Shown: positions 35,819-45,150, counted from the first letter of the stretch. The stretch is 64,000 nucleotides of DNA from Pseudoalteromonas shioyasakiensis (GCF_001550135.1 NZ_LRUE01000024.1:310001-374000), one strand, 5' to 3'. Notes: generated by a model not told the origin, from the sequence alone. A program made the numbers and translations.

Positions 35819-36697
35819 TTGAATATTTTACTTGCCATGATCCCCGCCTTTTTATGGGGCACCACCTATGCAGTGACCAAATATGCCACACCTGATTGGC
35901 CGCCACTTTTATTAGGCGCATTGCGTGCATTACCTGCAGGGTTATTACTTTTATTGCTTAAACCTAGTTTGCCAACCCGTTCGCAGTGGCCAAGTTTGTT
36001 AACGCTAGGTGCTGTGAATATCGCGCTGTTTTTTGCCTTTATTTTTATCATGGCGGTAAACCTTCCTGCAGCTATAGCAGGGGTAGGGATGGTGTCTGTG
36101 CCGGTTGTGGCTTTACTATATGCTTGGCTTACTAAAGGGCAGCGCCCCGCAAAAATTCAAGCATTCTGTGCTATGGCGCTGGTGGTGTTGGCGTGGTTGT
36201 TGTTCGACCCAGCACACGTGGCATTAAATGTATTGGGAGTGGCTGCTTTATTTGGGGCCTTACTGACTATTGTGATTGGTAGCACCTTGGTACAGAGTTT
36301 GTCGGTGCATATTCATTGGTGGGTTGTGCTTACCTGGCAGTTAATCATTGGCGGCACTATTTTATTATTGGCTGCGTTTATTGATGGCAGTTTACTTCAC
36401 CCAGAGCAATACCAAGTGATATTTAAGCCTATCTCAGCACTGCAATATTCTGCGCTATTTTGGTTAATCGTGCCTAATACCGCTATCGCCTATATTCTGT
36501 ATGTTTGGTTATTAGGACGCATGACTGTGGCTGAGTTTTCATTCGGCACTATTGCTAACCCAATCGCGGGAATCGTATGCGCTGTTTTACTGATAAACGA
36601 ACAATATCAAGACTGGCAATACCTATTAATGTTTTTGATGATTGTGTTTTCAGTGCTCCCCCAGATGCTAAAGCTTAGGCTGTTCAAACTACATTGA
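35819..36697 (+). CDS. EamA/DMT-family transporter
   Basis: 292 residues with ten predicted membrane helices in two EamA repeats (about 5-130 and 145-285). The start PAFLWGTTYAVTKY and the late LVPNTAIAYILYVWLLGRMTVAEFSFGTIANPIAGIV are typical of drug/metabolite exporters. The substrate cannot be told from sequence. The start is a TTG, supported by AAGGA six bases upstream; the next ATG is six codons on. Confidence 0.85.
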   Translation: MNILLAMIPAFLWGTTYAVTKYATPDWPPLLLGALRALPAGLLLLLLKPSLPTRSQWPSLLTLGAVNIALFFAFIFIMAVNLPAAIAGVGMVSVPVVALLYAWLTKGQRPAKIQAFCAMALVVLAWLLFDPAHVALNVLGVAALFGALLTIVIGSTLVQSLSVHIHWWVVLTWQLIIGGTILLLAAFIDGSLLHPEQYQVIFKPISALQYSALFWLIVPNTAIAYILYVWLLGRMTVAEFSFGTIANPIAGIVCAVLLINEQYQDWQYLLMFLMIVFSVLPQMLKLRLFKLH

Positions 36698-36710
36698 TTT
36701 TAAAACCAAA

Positions 36711-36735
36711 AAAAGGCTGCCAATTGGCAGCCTTT
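36711..36735. terminator. Bidirectional terminator between the EamA gene and folD
   Basis: AAAAGGCTGCC pairs with GGCAGCCTTTT around AATT. Flanking A and T runs let it serve both converging genes. Confidence 0.8.
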
Positions 36736-36754
36736 TGCAATAATTTAGCTCTTC

Positions 36755-37609
36755 TTAGCTGTGGTACTTTTCACACGCTTCAAGGGTGTTTTCGATTAAG
36801 CTTGCCACAGTCATTGGGCCAACACCACCTGGTACTGGTGTAATGAAATGTGCTTTTTGTTCAGCGATATCGTATTCAACATCACCAACAAGCTTGCCAG
36901 ATTCAAGGCGGTTAATGCCTACATCAATTACGATAGCACCTTCTTTAACCCAATCACCCGGAATGAACTCAGGTTTACCAACCGCAACAACTAATAAATC
37001 AGCGCGGCGAACATGCGTTTCTAAATCTTGAGTAAACTTATGGCACACCGTTGTTGTACAGCCTGCAAGTAAAAGCTCAAGTGACATAGGGCGACCAACA
37101 ATGTTTGACGCACCAACAACAACTGCGTGCATACCTTTGTAGCGAACACCGGTAGAGTCGAGTAGGGTGATAATACCCTTCGGCGTACAAGGACGAAGTG
37201 CCGGCATACGCTGAGCTAAACGACCAATATTATAAGGGTGGAAACCATCAACATCTTTATGTGGTGTGATGCGTTCAAGAATTTTTTCAGCATCAAGACC
37301 CTGAGGTAAAGGTAACTGTACTAGAATACCGTCTACTTCTTTGTCTTCGTTTAGTTGATCTATTAATGCAAGTAAATCTTGCTCAGTTGTGTCGCCAGGT
37401 AAATCGTAAGACTTAGATACAAAGCCGACTTCTTCACATGCTTTACGTTTAGAACCAACATACACTTGGCTAGCTGGATCTTGACCAACTAACACAACTG
37501 CTAGTCCTGGAGCGCGTAATCCATTCGCTACACGCTCTGCAACTCGCTCTGCTACATTGCTGCGTACTTGTTTAGCTATTGCCTTACCATCGATGATGTT
37601 TGCCGTCAT
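36755..37609 (-). CDS. folD: Methylenetetrahydrofolate dehydrogenase/cyclohydrolase
   Basis: 284 residues (E. coli 288). It interconverts 5,10-methylene- and 10-formyl-tetrahydrofolate with NADP. VGQDPASQVYVGSKRKACEEVGF holds the substrate-binding YxxxK lysine. KDVDGFHPYNIGRL, GASNIVGRPMSLELL (NADP site) and PVPGGVGPMTVASLIENT are conserved. Its promoter must lie in the AT-rich gap before the tRNA cluster. Confidence 0.97.
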   Translation of the reverse strand: MTANIIDGKAIAKQVRSNVAERVAERVANGLRAPGLAVVLVGQDPASQVYVGSKRKACEEVGFVSKSYDLPGDTTEQDLLALIDQLNEDKEVDGILVQLPLPQGLDAEKILERITPHKDVDGFHPYNIGRLAQRMPALRPCTPKGIITLLDSTGVRYKGMHAVVVGASNIVGRPMSLELLLAGCTTTVCHKFTQDLETHVRRADLLVVAVGKPEFIPGDWVKEGAIVIDVGINRLESGKLVGDVEYDIAEQKAHFITPVPGGVGPMTVASLIENTLEACEKYHS

Positions 37610-37877
37610 GGGTGACCTTTAATTGGGGTTAGTTAACTTGATACTGATACATCTAAATATGATTATCCAATAAAGGGGGCGTGGATACACAAATCATGTT
37701 TGTTTGATCATATTTATTTATGTTGCGTATTTTCGCAGAAAAGCATCATAGCGCCAAGATGCAATCTTATATAAAGCGCTACTTTATAAAAAAGAGTTCA
37801 AATTTTAGCTTATATTTGCAATATTTAACCATTATGAACTAAAAGTGACCGATTGAATTATTTTCTTAAAAAAATGT
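37610..37877. other. AT-rich intergenic region between folD and the tRNA cluster
   Basis: Divergent gap. It must hold the minus-strand folD promoter, which I could not place. I see no coding frame, repeat or terminator in it. The tRNA promoter follows at its right end. Confidence 0.6.
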
Positions 37878-37906
37878 TTGACCTGACTCGGTCAAATCAC
37901 TATTAT
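37878..37906 (+). promoter_or_regulatory. Strong sigma-70 promoter of the tRNA cluster
   Basis: TTGACC (37878-37883), exactly 17 bases, TATTAT (37901-37906), then a GC-rich discriminator (GCACCCC), typical of stringently controlled stable-RNA genes. It is 45 bases before the first tRNA. Confidence 0.8.
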
Positions 37907-37950
37907 GCACCCCGTTGTTAACGAGGTCACTCGCAAACAACGGTAAGCAT

Positions 37951-38027
37951 CGGCGATTAGCGCAGTTTGGTAGCGCACTTGGTTTGGGTCCAAGGGGTCG
38001 CAGGTTCAAATCCTGCATCGCCGACCA
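37951..38027 (+). tRNA. tRNA-Pro (TGG), copy 1
   Basis: 77 bases with encoded CCA. The anticodon stem CTTGG/CCAAG closes the loop TTTGGGT, anticodon TGG. Acceptor CGGCGAT pairs with ATCGCCG. Identical to the copies at 38270 and 38472. Confidence 0.97.
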
Positions 38028-38077
38028 CTTCTTCTTTAAGAAGCGGCGCTTACAGGCAAACTTATGAAGTTTTCGAT

Positions 38078-38154
<77 letters not shown>

Positions 38155-38176
38155 TTTGAAAATATGTAAATGCCGT

Positions 38177-38253
38177 GGTGATTGTAGCTCAGTTGGTAGA
38201 GCCCCGGATTGTGATTCCGGTTGTCGTGGGTTCGAGCCCCATCAGTCACCCCA
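38177..38253 (+). tRNA. tRNA-His (GTG)
   Basis: 77 bases including the extra 5' G (-1) opposite C73 that marks tRNA-His, and the encoded CCA. Acceptor GTGATTG pairs with CAGTCAC; the anticodon is GTG. E. coli has the related order Arg-His-Leu-Pro. Confidence 0.97.
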
Positions 38254-38269
38254 ATTTACTCTAAGATAT

Positions 38270-38346
38270 CGGCGATTAGCGCAGTTTGGTAGCGCACTTG
38301 GTTTGGGTCCAAGGGGTCGCAGGTTCAAATCCTGCATCGCCGACCA
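38270..38346 (+). tRNA. tRNA-Pro (TGG), copy 2
   Basis: All 77 bases are identical to copy 1, with encoded CCA. A truncated tRNA-Pro remnant follows. Confidence 0.97.
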
Positions 38347-38370
38347 CTTTTAGAAAGTTTAAGGTCAAAG

Positions 38371-38429
38371 AACGATTGGTTTGGGTATATCCAATTCAGT
38401 CGAAGGTGCAAATTTTGCATCGCCGACCA
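38371..38429 (+). pseudogene. tRNA-Pro remnant 1
   Basis: The 3' half of tRNA-Pro is recognisable: a TTGGTTTGGGT anticodon-like segment, a damaged T-arm (AAGGTGCAAATTTTGC) and an intact 3' end CATCGCCGACCA. The 5' acceptor strand and D-arm are missing, so it cannot fold as a tRNA. It probably arose by unequal recombination between tRNA-Pro copies. Confidence 0.75.
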
Positions 38430-38453
38430 CTTTTAATAAGTGGTCTTTATTTT
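38425..38453 (+). terminator. Terminator-like hairpin after tRNA-Pro remnant 1
   Basis: GACCACTT pairs with AAGTGGTC around TTAAT, followed by TTTATTTT. The stem uses the CCA end of the remnant. If active, it would cut expression of the third tRNA-Pro copy. Confidence 0.55.
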
Positions 38454-38471
38454 CAAAACTTCTCTCAGTAT

Positions 38472-38548
38472 CGGCGATTAGCGCAGTTTGGTAGCGCACT
38501 TGGTTTGGGTCCAAGGGGTCGCAGGTTCAAATCCTGCATCGCCGACCA
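38472..38548 (+). tRNA. tRNA-Pro (TGG), copy 3
   Basis: Identical over 77 bases to the other two copies, with encoded CCA. It begins 202 bases after copy 2 and carries the same downstream remnant, so copies 2 and 3 are a tandem duplication. Confidence 0.97.
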
Positions 38549-38571
38549 CTTTTAAAGATTTATGGTCAAAG

Positions 38572-38630
38572 AACGATTGGTTTGGGTATATCCAATTCAG
38601 TCGAAGGTTCAAATCCTGCATCGCCGACCA
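38572..38630 (+). pseudogene. tRNA-Pro remnant 2
   Basis: Same layout as remnant 1 and nearly the same sequence, including GAACGATTGG and CCAATTCAGTCGAAGG. The T-loop region (GGTTCAAATCCTGC) is closer to the intact gene than in remnant 1. The acceptor 5' strand and D-arm are absent. Confidence 0.75.
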
Positions 38631-38958
38631 CTTCTCAATTTCTAAATACATCCTTTAATTCAGCTTAATTCTACTTTGTTATTTTGTTGCGTTCGTTTTT
38701 TACGCATTTAAACGCTGATTGCTGCTATATACGCCAAATAATTGCCCCCCAGACTCGACTATAATAAATATTAGGTTATAATGCCGCGTCTATTGTTTAA
38801 CATAGTGCCCATAGAGGCAAAGCAGCAATGGTATCTCATGGTTACAATGCGCCGTTTTAAGTTGAAATATTCAGCGTTAAAACTTGCTATCACTCATGGA
38901 GATCACCTTGTTTGTAAGGAAGGCGAACAGTCGCCAAAATTGAAGATTGAGGTAAATC
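38631..38958. other. Leader/intergenic region before tig
   Basis: 328 bases without a credible gene. Two TATAAT sequences occur close together (one at 38777-38782), either of which could be the -10 box of the tig promoter, but neither has a good -35 box at normal spacing. The long untranslated leader that follows shows no structure I can assign. Confidence 0.45.
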
Positions 38959-40263
38959 ATGCAAGTTTCTGTTGAGACGACTCAAGGCCTTGAGCGCCGT
39001 CTGACCATCACCGTTCCTGCAGAGAACGTTGAGACTGAAGTAAAAAAACGCTTACAACAACTGTCTAAAACCCAGCGTATCGATGGTTTCCGTCCTGGTA
39101 AAGTACCAGCGTCTATCATCAACAAGCGTTACGGTGCTGCAGTACGTCAAGAAGTTGCAGGCGAATTAATGCAACGCAACTACATCGAAGCAATCGTTTC
39201 TGAAAAAATTAACCCAGCTGGTTCACCTACTTTCGCTCCTAAAGCGTTAGAAGCTGGTAAAGATTTAGAGTTCGATGCAACTTTCGAAGTTTACCCAGAA
39301 GTTGAAATCCAAGGTTTAGATAAAATCGCTGTTGAAAAGCCAGCTGTATCTGTAACTGACGAAGACCTAGCTAACATGCTAGAAACTCTACGTAAGCAAC
39401 ACGCTTCTTGGGCTGAAGTTGACGCAGCTGCAGGCGAGAACGACCGTGTAACTATCGACTTCGTTGGTTCTATCGAAGGCGAAGAGTTCGAAGGCGGTAA
39501 AGCTGAAGACTTCCCACTAGAACTTGGTCAAGGTCGTATGATCCCAGGTTTCGAAGACAACATCGTTGGCAAAAAAGCGGGCGAAGAAGTTGTTGCTGAA
39601 GTAACTTTCCCTGAAGAGTACCACGCTGAAAACCTTAAAGGTAAAGCAGCTACTTTCGCAATCACTGTTAAGAAAGTTGAAACTCAAGAGCTTCCAGAGC
39701 TTAACGACGAGTTCGCAACTAAATTCGGTGTAGCTGAAGGCGGTGTTGACGCTCTTAAAGAAGAAGTTAAAAAGAACATGACACGTGAGCTTGACCAAGC
39801 AGTTAAAGCTAACGTTAAAGATCAAGCTATCAAAGGTCTTTTAGCTAACAACGAAATCGAAGTGCCAAAAGCGCTAGTAGATCAAGAAATTGATGCACTA
39901 CGTCAGCAAGCTGCACAACGTTTCGGTGGCGACGCTAAAAACATGCCTGAGCTTCCAGCTGAATTATTCCACGAGCAAGCTGTAACTCGCGTTAAGACTG
40001 GCCTATTACTAGGTGAAGTAATTAAAGCGAACGAGCTTAAAGTTGACGACGCTAAAGTTGAAGAGTTAATCGCAACTGTAGCTTCTGCATACGAAGATCC
40101 AACTGAAGTAGTAGAGTACTACAAAGCAAACGATCAGCTTATGCAGCAAATGCGCAACGTAGCGATGGAAGAGCAAGCAGTTGAAGCTATCCTAGCTAAA
40201 GCAAACGTGACTGACGTTGAAAAAGCATTCGACGACATCATGAATCCACAGCAAGGTGCTTAA
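38959..40263 (+). CDS. tig: Trigger factor
   Basis: 434 residues (E. coli 432). A ribosome-bound chaperone and prolyl isomerase. The N-terminal ribosome-binding signature is GFRPGKVP near residue 43. The FKBP-like domain is at about 150-245 (DRVTIDFVGSIEGEEFEGG, PGFEDNIVGKKAGEE). The C-terminal helical arms hold substrates. Codon use is strongly biased, as expected for a highly expressed gene. The order tig-clpP-clpX-lon-hupB-ppiD equals that of E. coli. Confidence 0.98.
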   Translation: MQVSVETTQGLERRLTITVPAENVETEVKKRLQQLSKTQRIDGFRPGKVPASIINKRYGAAVRQEVAGELMQRNYIEAIVSEKINPAGSPTFAPKALEAGKDLEFDATFEVYPEVEIQGLDKIAVEKPAVSVTDEDLANMLETLRKQHASWAEVDAAAGENDRVTIDFVGSIEGEEFEGGKAEDFPLELGQGRMIPGFEDNIVGKKAGEEVVAEVTFPEEYHAENLKGKAATFAITVKKVETQELPELNDEFATKFGVAEGGVDALKEEVKKNMTRELDQAVKANVKDQAIKGLLANNEIEVPKALVDQEIDALRQQAAQRFGGDAKNMPELPAELFHEQAVTRVKTGLLLGEVIKANELKVDDAKVEELIATVASAYEDPTEVVEYYKANDQLMQQMRNVAMEEQAVEAILAKANVTDVEKAFDDIMNPQQGA

Positions 40264-40295
40264 TAAGTCATTGACTTAAGCTCTCGCTAGCGATT

Positions 40296-40343
40296 AAATG
40301 GCTCGTGTTACCCTGTATTTATACAGCGTACTCGGGCCATTTT
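40296..40343 (+). terminator. Terminator after tig
   Basis: AAATGGCTCG pairs (with a wobble) with CGGGCCATTT. An inner CTGTAT/ATACAG stem lies within, and TTTT follows. Confidence 0.6.
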
Positions 40344-40411
40344 AGTTTGTGGTATCAGTTTCAAAAAAACCAACAATACTGATGTTATTTCAGAACTTTT
40401 TTCGGCGAGGA

Positions 40412-40439
40412 TTGAATTTGTTCTGATAAGTTCCTATAT
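40412..40439 (+). promoter_or_regulatory. Sigma-32 type promoter of clpP
   Basis: TTGAA (40412-40416), 15 bases, TCCTATAT (40432-40439), six of eight matches to the CCCCATNT heat-shock -10 box. The clpPX operon is a sigma-32 target in E. coli. It has the same spacing as the clearer site before lon. Confidence 0.55.
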
Positions 40440-40536
40440 AGTTATAAAGATTGAATAGACAGCTTAATTTACATTAGTATAAATGTGCTTTCCTTATAGT
40501 AAGGATGAGTCGCAGCGGATAAGGAATTAAATAAGA

Positions 40537-41154
40537 ATGAATAGCGGTATGATAGACCCTCTAAACGCACTAGTCCCTATGGTTGTTGAACAAACAGCTA
40601 AAGGTGAGCGCTCATATGATATTTACTCACGTCTTTTAAAAGAGCGCATTATTTTCTTAACTGGCCAAGTAGAAGATAACATGGCTAATTTGATTCTTGC
40701 GCAAATGCTGTTTTTAGAATCAGAAAACCCAGAAAAAGATATTTATCTTTACATTAATTCGCCAGGCGGTTCTGTGACTGCGGGTATGGCAATTTACGAT
40801 ACAATGAATTTTATCAAGCCTGATGTAAGCACTATTTGTGTTGGCCAAGCGGCAAGCATGGGTGCATTCTTGCTATCAGGTGGCGCTAAAGGTAAGCGTT
40901 TTTGTTTACCTAACTCACGTGTAATGATCCACCAACCATTAGGTGGCTTCCAAGGTCAGGCATCTGACTTTGAGATCCATGCCCGTGAAATTTTATCAAT
41001 TAAAGATAAGTTAAACCGTTTAATGGCTGAACATACTGGCCAGCCACTCGATGTGGTTTCTCGTGATACAGACCGTGATAACTTTATGACTGCTAGCGAA
41101 GCAGTTGAATACGGCCTAGTTGACTCAGTATTTTCAAGCCGCGATTCGAAGTAA
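40537..41154 (+). CDS. clpP: ATP-dependent Clp protease proteolytic subunit
   Basis: 205 residues (E. coli precursor 207). The catalytic triad is Ser107 (GQAASMGA), His132 (MIHQP) and Asp181 (RDTDRDN), with the same spacing as in E. coli. A short N-terminal propeptide is likely (about residues 1-10). Fourteen subunits form the degradation chamber fed by ClpX, encoded 135 bases downstream. Confidence 0.98.
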   Translation: MNSGMIDPLNALVPMVVEQTAKGERSYDIYSRLLKERIIFLTGQVEDNMANLILAQMLFLESENPEKDIYLYINSPGGSVTAGMAIYDTMNFIKPDVSTICVGQAASMGAFLLSGGAKGKRFCLPNSRVMIHQPLGGFQGQASDFEIHAREILSIKDKLNRLMAEHTGQPLDVVSRDTDRDNFMTASEAVEYGLVDSVFSSRDSK

Positions 41155-41289
41155 TCTGAATAGCTAATAATAACGTATTGTTAGCTATCACCCTTTACTA
41201 TGCGAAAACTGATATTCTTTGATATAGTTAAACATAGTGAATTAGCAGTAGCCCAGTGCTACTGCCAACGTAATAAATGAGGTAGCTGA

Positions 41290-42573
41290 ATGTCTGACAC
41301 TCCTACAGACGGCGACAAAAGTAATAAATTGTTATACTGCTCTTTCTGCGGCAAAAGCCAGCACGAAGTTCGCAAACTAATTGCTGGCCCTTCAGTATAT
41401 ATTTGTGATGAATGTGTAGAGCTGTGTAACGATATTATCAGGGAAGAAATCAAAGACATTGCGCCGAAGCATAATGCGTCTGATAAACTGCCTGTGCCGA
41501 AAGAAATTCGTGATCACTTAGATGATTACGTGATTGGCCAAGACCACGCGAAAAAAGTGCTGTCGGTTGCGGTATACAATCACTACAAACGTTTACGCAA
41601 TCAAACAATCAATGCAGATATTGAGCTTGGTAAGAGTAATATTCTATTAATCGGTCCTACAGGTAGTGGTAAAACATTACTTGCTGAAACAATGGCTCGT
41701 TTACTTGATGTACCATTCACGATGGCCGATGCAACGACACTAACTGAAGCAGGTTATGTAGGTGAAGACGTTGAAAACATCATTCAAAAGCTACTGCAAA
41801 AATGTGATTACGACGTAGAAAAAGCACAACGTGGTATTGTTTACATTGATGAAATCGATAAGATTTCTCGTAAGTCTGACAATCCATCGATCACCCGTGA
41901 CGTATCGGGCGAAGGTGTACAACAAGCCTTACTTAAGCTAATTGAAGGTACGGTTGCATCTGTGCCACCACAAGGCGGCCGTAAACATCCACAGCAAGAG
42001 TTCTTACAAGTTGATACTTCTAAGATCCTATTTATCTGTGGCGGTGCGTTTGCTGGCCTAGATAAAGTGATTGAACAACGCAGCCATAAAAATACCGGTA
42101 TTGGTTTTGGTGCTGAAGTTAAGCAATCATCAGGTAGCCGTAGCTTAAGTGAAACATTTAAAGATGTTGAACCAGAAGATTTAGTGAAATACGGTTTAAT
42201 TCCTGAGTTCATTGGTCGACTTCCGGTTGTTGCGACACTAACAGAGCTAGATGAAGCGGCGCTTATTCAAATTCTGAGCGAACCAAAAAATGCATTAACT
42301 AAACAGTTCTCTGCATTGTTTGCGATGGAAGATGTTGAGCTTGAGTTCCGTGAAGATGCACTTAGCGCAATTGCTCATAAAGCAATGGAGCGTAAAACAG
42401 GTGCTCGTGGCTTACGTTCAATTGTTGAAGGCGTATTACTTGATACTATGTATGAATTACCTTCAATGGATGATGTTAGCAAAGTGGTTATTGATGAAAC
42501 CGTTATTAAAGGTGAATCAGACCCAATTTTGATTTACCAAAGCGGTAACCAAGACAAAGCTGCATCAGAATAA
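41290..42573 (+). CDS. clpX: ATP-dependent Clp protease ATPase subunit ClpX
   Basis: 427 residues (E. coli 424). An N-terminal zinc-binding domain has four cysteines (CSFC and CDEC, residues about 17-42). The AAA+ domain has Walker A GPTGSGKT at 122-129 and Walker B IVYIDEIDK. The IGF loop that docks on ClpP is visible as GIGFG. A terminator follows, so lon is separately transcribed. Confidence 0.98.
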   Translation: MSDTPTDGDKSNKLLYCSFCGKSQHEVRKLIAGPSVYICDECVELCNDIIREEIKDIAPKHNASDKLPVPKEIRDHLDDYVIGQDHAKKVLSVAVYNHYKRLRNQTINADIELGKSNILLIGPTGSGKTLLAETMARLLDVPFTMADATTLTEAGYVGEDVENIIQKLLQKCDYDVEKAQRGIVYIDEIDKISRKSDNPSITRDVSGEGVQQALLKLIEGTVASVPPQGGRKHPQQEFLQVDTSKILFICGGAFAGLDKVIEQRSHKNTGIGFGAEVKQSSGSRSLSETFKDVEPEDLVKYGLIPEFIGRLPVVATLTELDEAALIQILSEPKNALTKQFSALFAMEDVELEFREDALSAIAHKAMERKTGARGLRSIVEGVLLDTMYELPSMDDVSKVVIDETVIKGESDPILIYQSGNQDKAASE

Positions 42574-42609
42574 AGCTGTAATAGTTTAAAAGTTAAGCAG
42601 TTGAACACG

Positions 42610-42636
42610 AAAAAGGAGCCAAAGGCTCCTTTTTTT
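42610..42636 (+). terminator. Intrinsic terminator after clpX
   Basis: AAAAAGGAGCC pairs with GGCTCCTTTTT around AAA, ending in a run of seven T. Confidence 0.88.
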
Positions 42637-42645
42637 ATAAATATG

Positions 42646-42673
42646 TTGAACTTTCCCTTACATATCCCCATAT
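42646..42673 (+). promoter_or_regulatory. Sigma-32 heat-shock promoter of lon
   Basis: TTGAA (42646-42650), 15 bases, and CCCCATAT (42666-42673), which matches the heat-shock -10 consensus fully. It is 44 bases before the lon start codon. E. coli lon is a known sigma-32 gene. Confidence 0.75.
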
Positions 42674-42716
42674 ACTTGAGTAATCTTTAAAATAAATGAA
42701 GTGCGAAGAGAATATA

Positions 42717-45077
42717 ATGACGCTTGAGAGAACAGATCGAGTCGAAATCCCCGTGTTGGCACTGCGCGATGTAGTGGTTTACCCACACATGGTGATCCCG
42801 CTATTTGTTGGTCGTGAAAAATCAATAAAATGCCTAGAAGCGGCGATGGACAAGGACAAACAAATTTTCCTAGTGGCGCAAAAAGACGCCTCTGTTGATG
42901 ATCCGCAGCAAGATGATATCTACCGTGTTGGCACCATTGCCACAGTACTTCAGTTATTAAAGTTACCTGATGGCACCGTTAAAGTGCTTGTTGAAGGCAC
43001 ACAACGTGCGAGCGTTGAAACGTTTTTAGATAACGATGATTTCTTTGTGGCTGAAGCACAGTTCATCGAATCAGGCCATATCGACGAGCAAGAACAAGAT
43101 ATCTTTATTCGCAGCGCAATTAGCCAATTTGAAGGCTATGTAAAGCTTAATAAGAAGATCCCACCTGAAGTACTTACTTCTGTGTCTGGCATCGATGAAG
43201 CTGCACGCCTTGCTGATACCATGGCAGCACACATGCCGCTTAAGGTACCTGAAAAGCAAAAAGTACTTGAGATTGCCGATGTGACCGAGCGTCTTGAATA
43301 CTTAATGGCACTGATGGAAGGCGAGATTGACTTACTGCAAGTTGAGAAAAAAATCCGTACCCGCGTGAAAAAGCAGATGGAAAAGTCGCAGCGTGAGTAT
43401 TACCTCAACGAGCAAATGAAAGCGATTCAAAAAGAGCTTGGCGAACTTGATGATGTACCCGATGAATTCGAAGCAATTAAAAAACGCATCGAAGAGTCTG
43501 GTATGCCTAAAGAAGCGCAAGAGAAAGCAAACGCTGAGTTATCTAAATTAAAAATGATGTCGCCGATGTCGGCGGAAGCAACCGTCGTGCGCTCGTACAT
43601 TGATACCTTAATCAATGTACCTTGGAAAAAACGCTCTAAGGTGAAAAAAGACTTAGCTGGCGCACAGAAGATTTTAGATAGTGACCATTACGGCTTAGAT
43701 AAAGTTAAAGAGCGTATTATTGAGTATCTAGCGGTGCAGCAGCGCACTAATAAGCTTAAAGGCCCAATTTTATGCTTAGTTGGTCCTCCTGGTGTAGGTA
43801 AGACTTCACTTGGTCAGTCAATCGCACGCTCTACAGGTCGTAAATATGTGCGTATGGCATTAGGTGGCGTTCGTGACGAAGCGGAAATCCGCGGTCACCG
43901 CCGTACTTACATTGGTTCTATGCCTGGTAAGTTAATCCAGAATATGACTAAAGTTGGTGTAAAGAACCCACTATTCTTACTTGATGAAATCGATAAGATG
44001 TCATCAGATATGCGTGGCGACCCTGCATCAGCATTACTTGAAGTACTTGATCCTGAGCAAAACAGCCATTTTGCCGATCACTACTTAGAAGTTGATTACG
44101 ACCTATCTGACGTAATGTTCGTGGCAACATCAAATAGCTTTAATATTCCAGGTCCGTTATTAGACCGTATGGAAGTGATTCGTTTATCGGGTTACACCGA
44201 AGACGAGAAGCTAAACATTGCTAAGCAACACTTGATTCCAAAACAAGTTAAGCGCAATGGCTTAAAAGAGCATGAAGTTGAAATTGCTGACAGTGCAATT
44301 ATTGGCATTATCCGCTACTACACACGTGAAGCGGGCGTTCGTAACTTAGAACGTGAAGTGTCAAAACTATGCCGTAAAGCAGTTAAAAACATCCTGCTTG
44401 ATAAAGACACTAAAAAGGTACTTATCGACGATAACAACCTTGAAGAGTTCTTAGGCGTACAACGTTTTGATTATGGTAAAGCTGAAGACGGTGACCGTAT
44501 TGGCCAAGTAACGGGTCTTGCGTGGACTGAAGTAGGTGGTGATTTACTGACTATTGAATCTGCAGCTGTACCAGGTAAAGGCAAGCTAACTTACACAGGT
44601 TCGCTTGGTGATGTAATGCAAGAGTCAATTCAGGCTGCGATGACGGTTGTTCGTAATCGTGCTGAAAAACTTCGCATTAATAGCGACTTCTATGAGAAAC
44701 GTGACATTCATGTTCACGTGCCAGAAGGTGCAACACCAAAAGATGGCCCAAGTGCTGGTATTGCCATGGTAACTGGTTTGGTATCGAGCTTAACGGGTAA
44801 CCCTGTGCGCTCAGATGTAGCAATGACAGGTGAAATCACATTACGTGGTGAAGTATTACCAATTGGTGGCTTAAAAGAGAAGCTACTGGCAGCGCATCGT
44901 GGTGGAATTAAAACCGTTATTATTCCAAAAATTAACGAACGTGACTTAAAAGAGATCCCAGACAACGTATTAGAGGGCCTTGAAATTCACCCAGTTACAT
45001 GGATTGATGACGTTTTAAAACTGGCTTTGAAGCACCCAGTAGAGAGTTTTTCTGTCGAAACTGAAAAAAACCAGTAA
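42717..45077 (+). CDS. lon: ATP-dependent protease Lon
   Basis: 786 residues (E. coli 784), starting MTLERTDRVEIPVLALRD. The LAN substrate-binding domain comes first, then AAA+ with Walker A GPPGVGKT from G356, then the protease domain with the Ser679-Lys722 dyad (PKDGPSAGIAM, GGLKEKLLAAH), all at E. coli positions. An upstream in-frame ATG at 42696 would add seven residues; the start used here matches the family and has GAAGAG before it. Confidence 0.98.
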   Translation: MTLERTDRVEIPVLALRDVVVYPHMVIPLFVGREKSIKCLEAAMDKDKQIFLVAQKDASVDDPQQDDIYRVGTIATVLQLLKLPDGTVKVLVEGTQRASVETFLDNDDFFVAEAQFIESGHIDEQEQDIFIRSAISQFEGYVKLNKKIPPEVLTSVSGIDEAARLADTMAAHMPLKVPEKQKVLEIADVTERLEYLMALMEGEIDLLQVEKKIRTRVKKQMEKSQREYYLNEQMKAIQKELGELDDVPDEFEAIKKRIEESGMPKEAQEKANAELSKLKMMSPMSAEATVVRSYIDTLINVPWKKRSKVKKDLAGAQKILDSDHYGLDKVKERIIEYLAVQQRTNKLKGPILCLVGPPGVGKTSLGQSIARSTGRKYVRMALGGVRDEAEIRGHRRTYIGSMPGKLIQNMTKVGVKNPLFLLDEIDKMSSDMRGDPASALLEVLDPEQNSHFADHYLEVDYDLSDVMFVATSNSFNIPGPLLDRMEVIRLSGYTEDEKLNIAKQHLIPKQVKRNGLKEHEVEIADSAIIGIIRYYTREAGVRNLEREVSKLCRKAVKNILLDKDTKKVLIDDNNLEEFLGVQRFDYGKAEDGDRIGQVTGLAWTEVGGDLLTIESAAVPGKGKLTYTGSLGDVMQESIQAAMTVVRNRAEKLRINSDFYEKRDIHVHVPEGATPKDGPSAGIAMVTGLVSSLTGNPVRSDVAMTGEITLRGEVLPIGGLKEKLLAAHRGGIKTVIIPKINERDLKEIPDNVLEGLEIHPVTWIDDVLKLALKHPVESFSVETEKNQ

Positions 45078-45150
45078 AAAACCGCAAAAAAGTGCATTTA
45101 GGGGCTTTTCAAATACAAAGGGTATGATAAGTTAAGCACTAGTTTTCAAG

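Noticed and set aside
38777..38782. TATAAT as a firm tig promoter
   Set aside because: No -35 box at 16-18 bases; a second TATAAT lies close by. Kept only as a remark.
42696..42716. Longer lon start at the upstream ATG
   Set aside because: The added residues are not in the family, and the start at 42717 gives E. coli numbering for the Walker motif and the Ser-Lys dyad.
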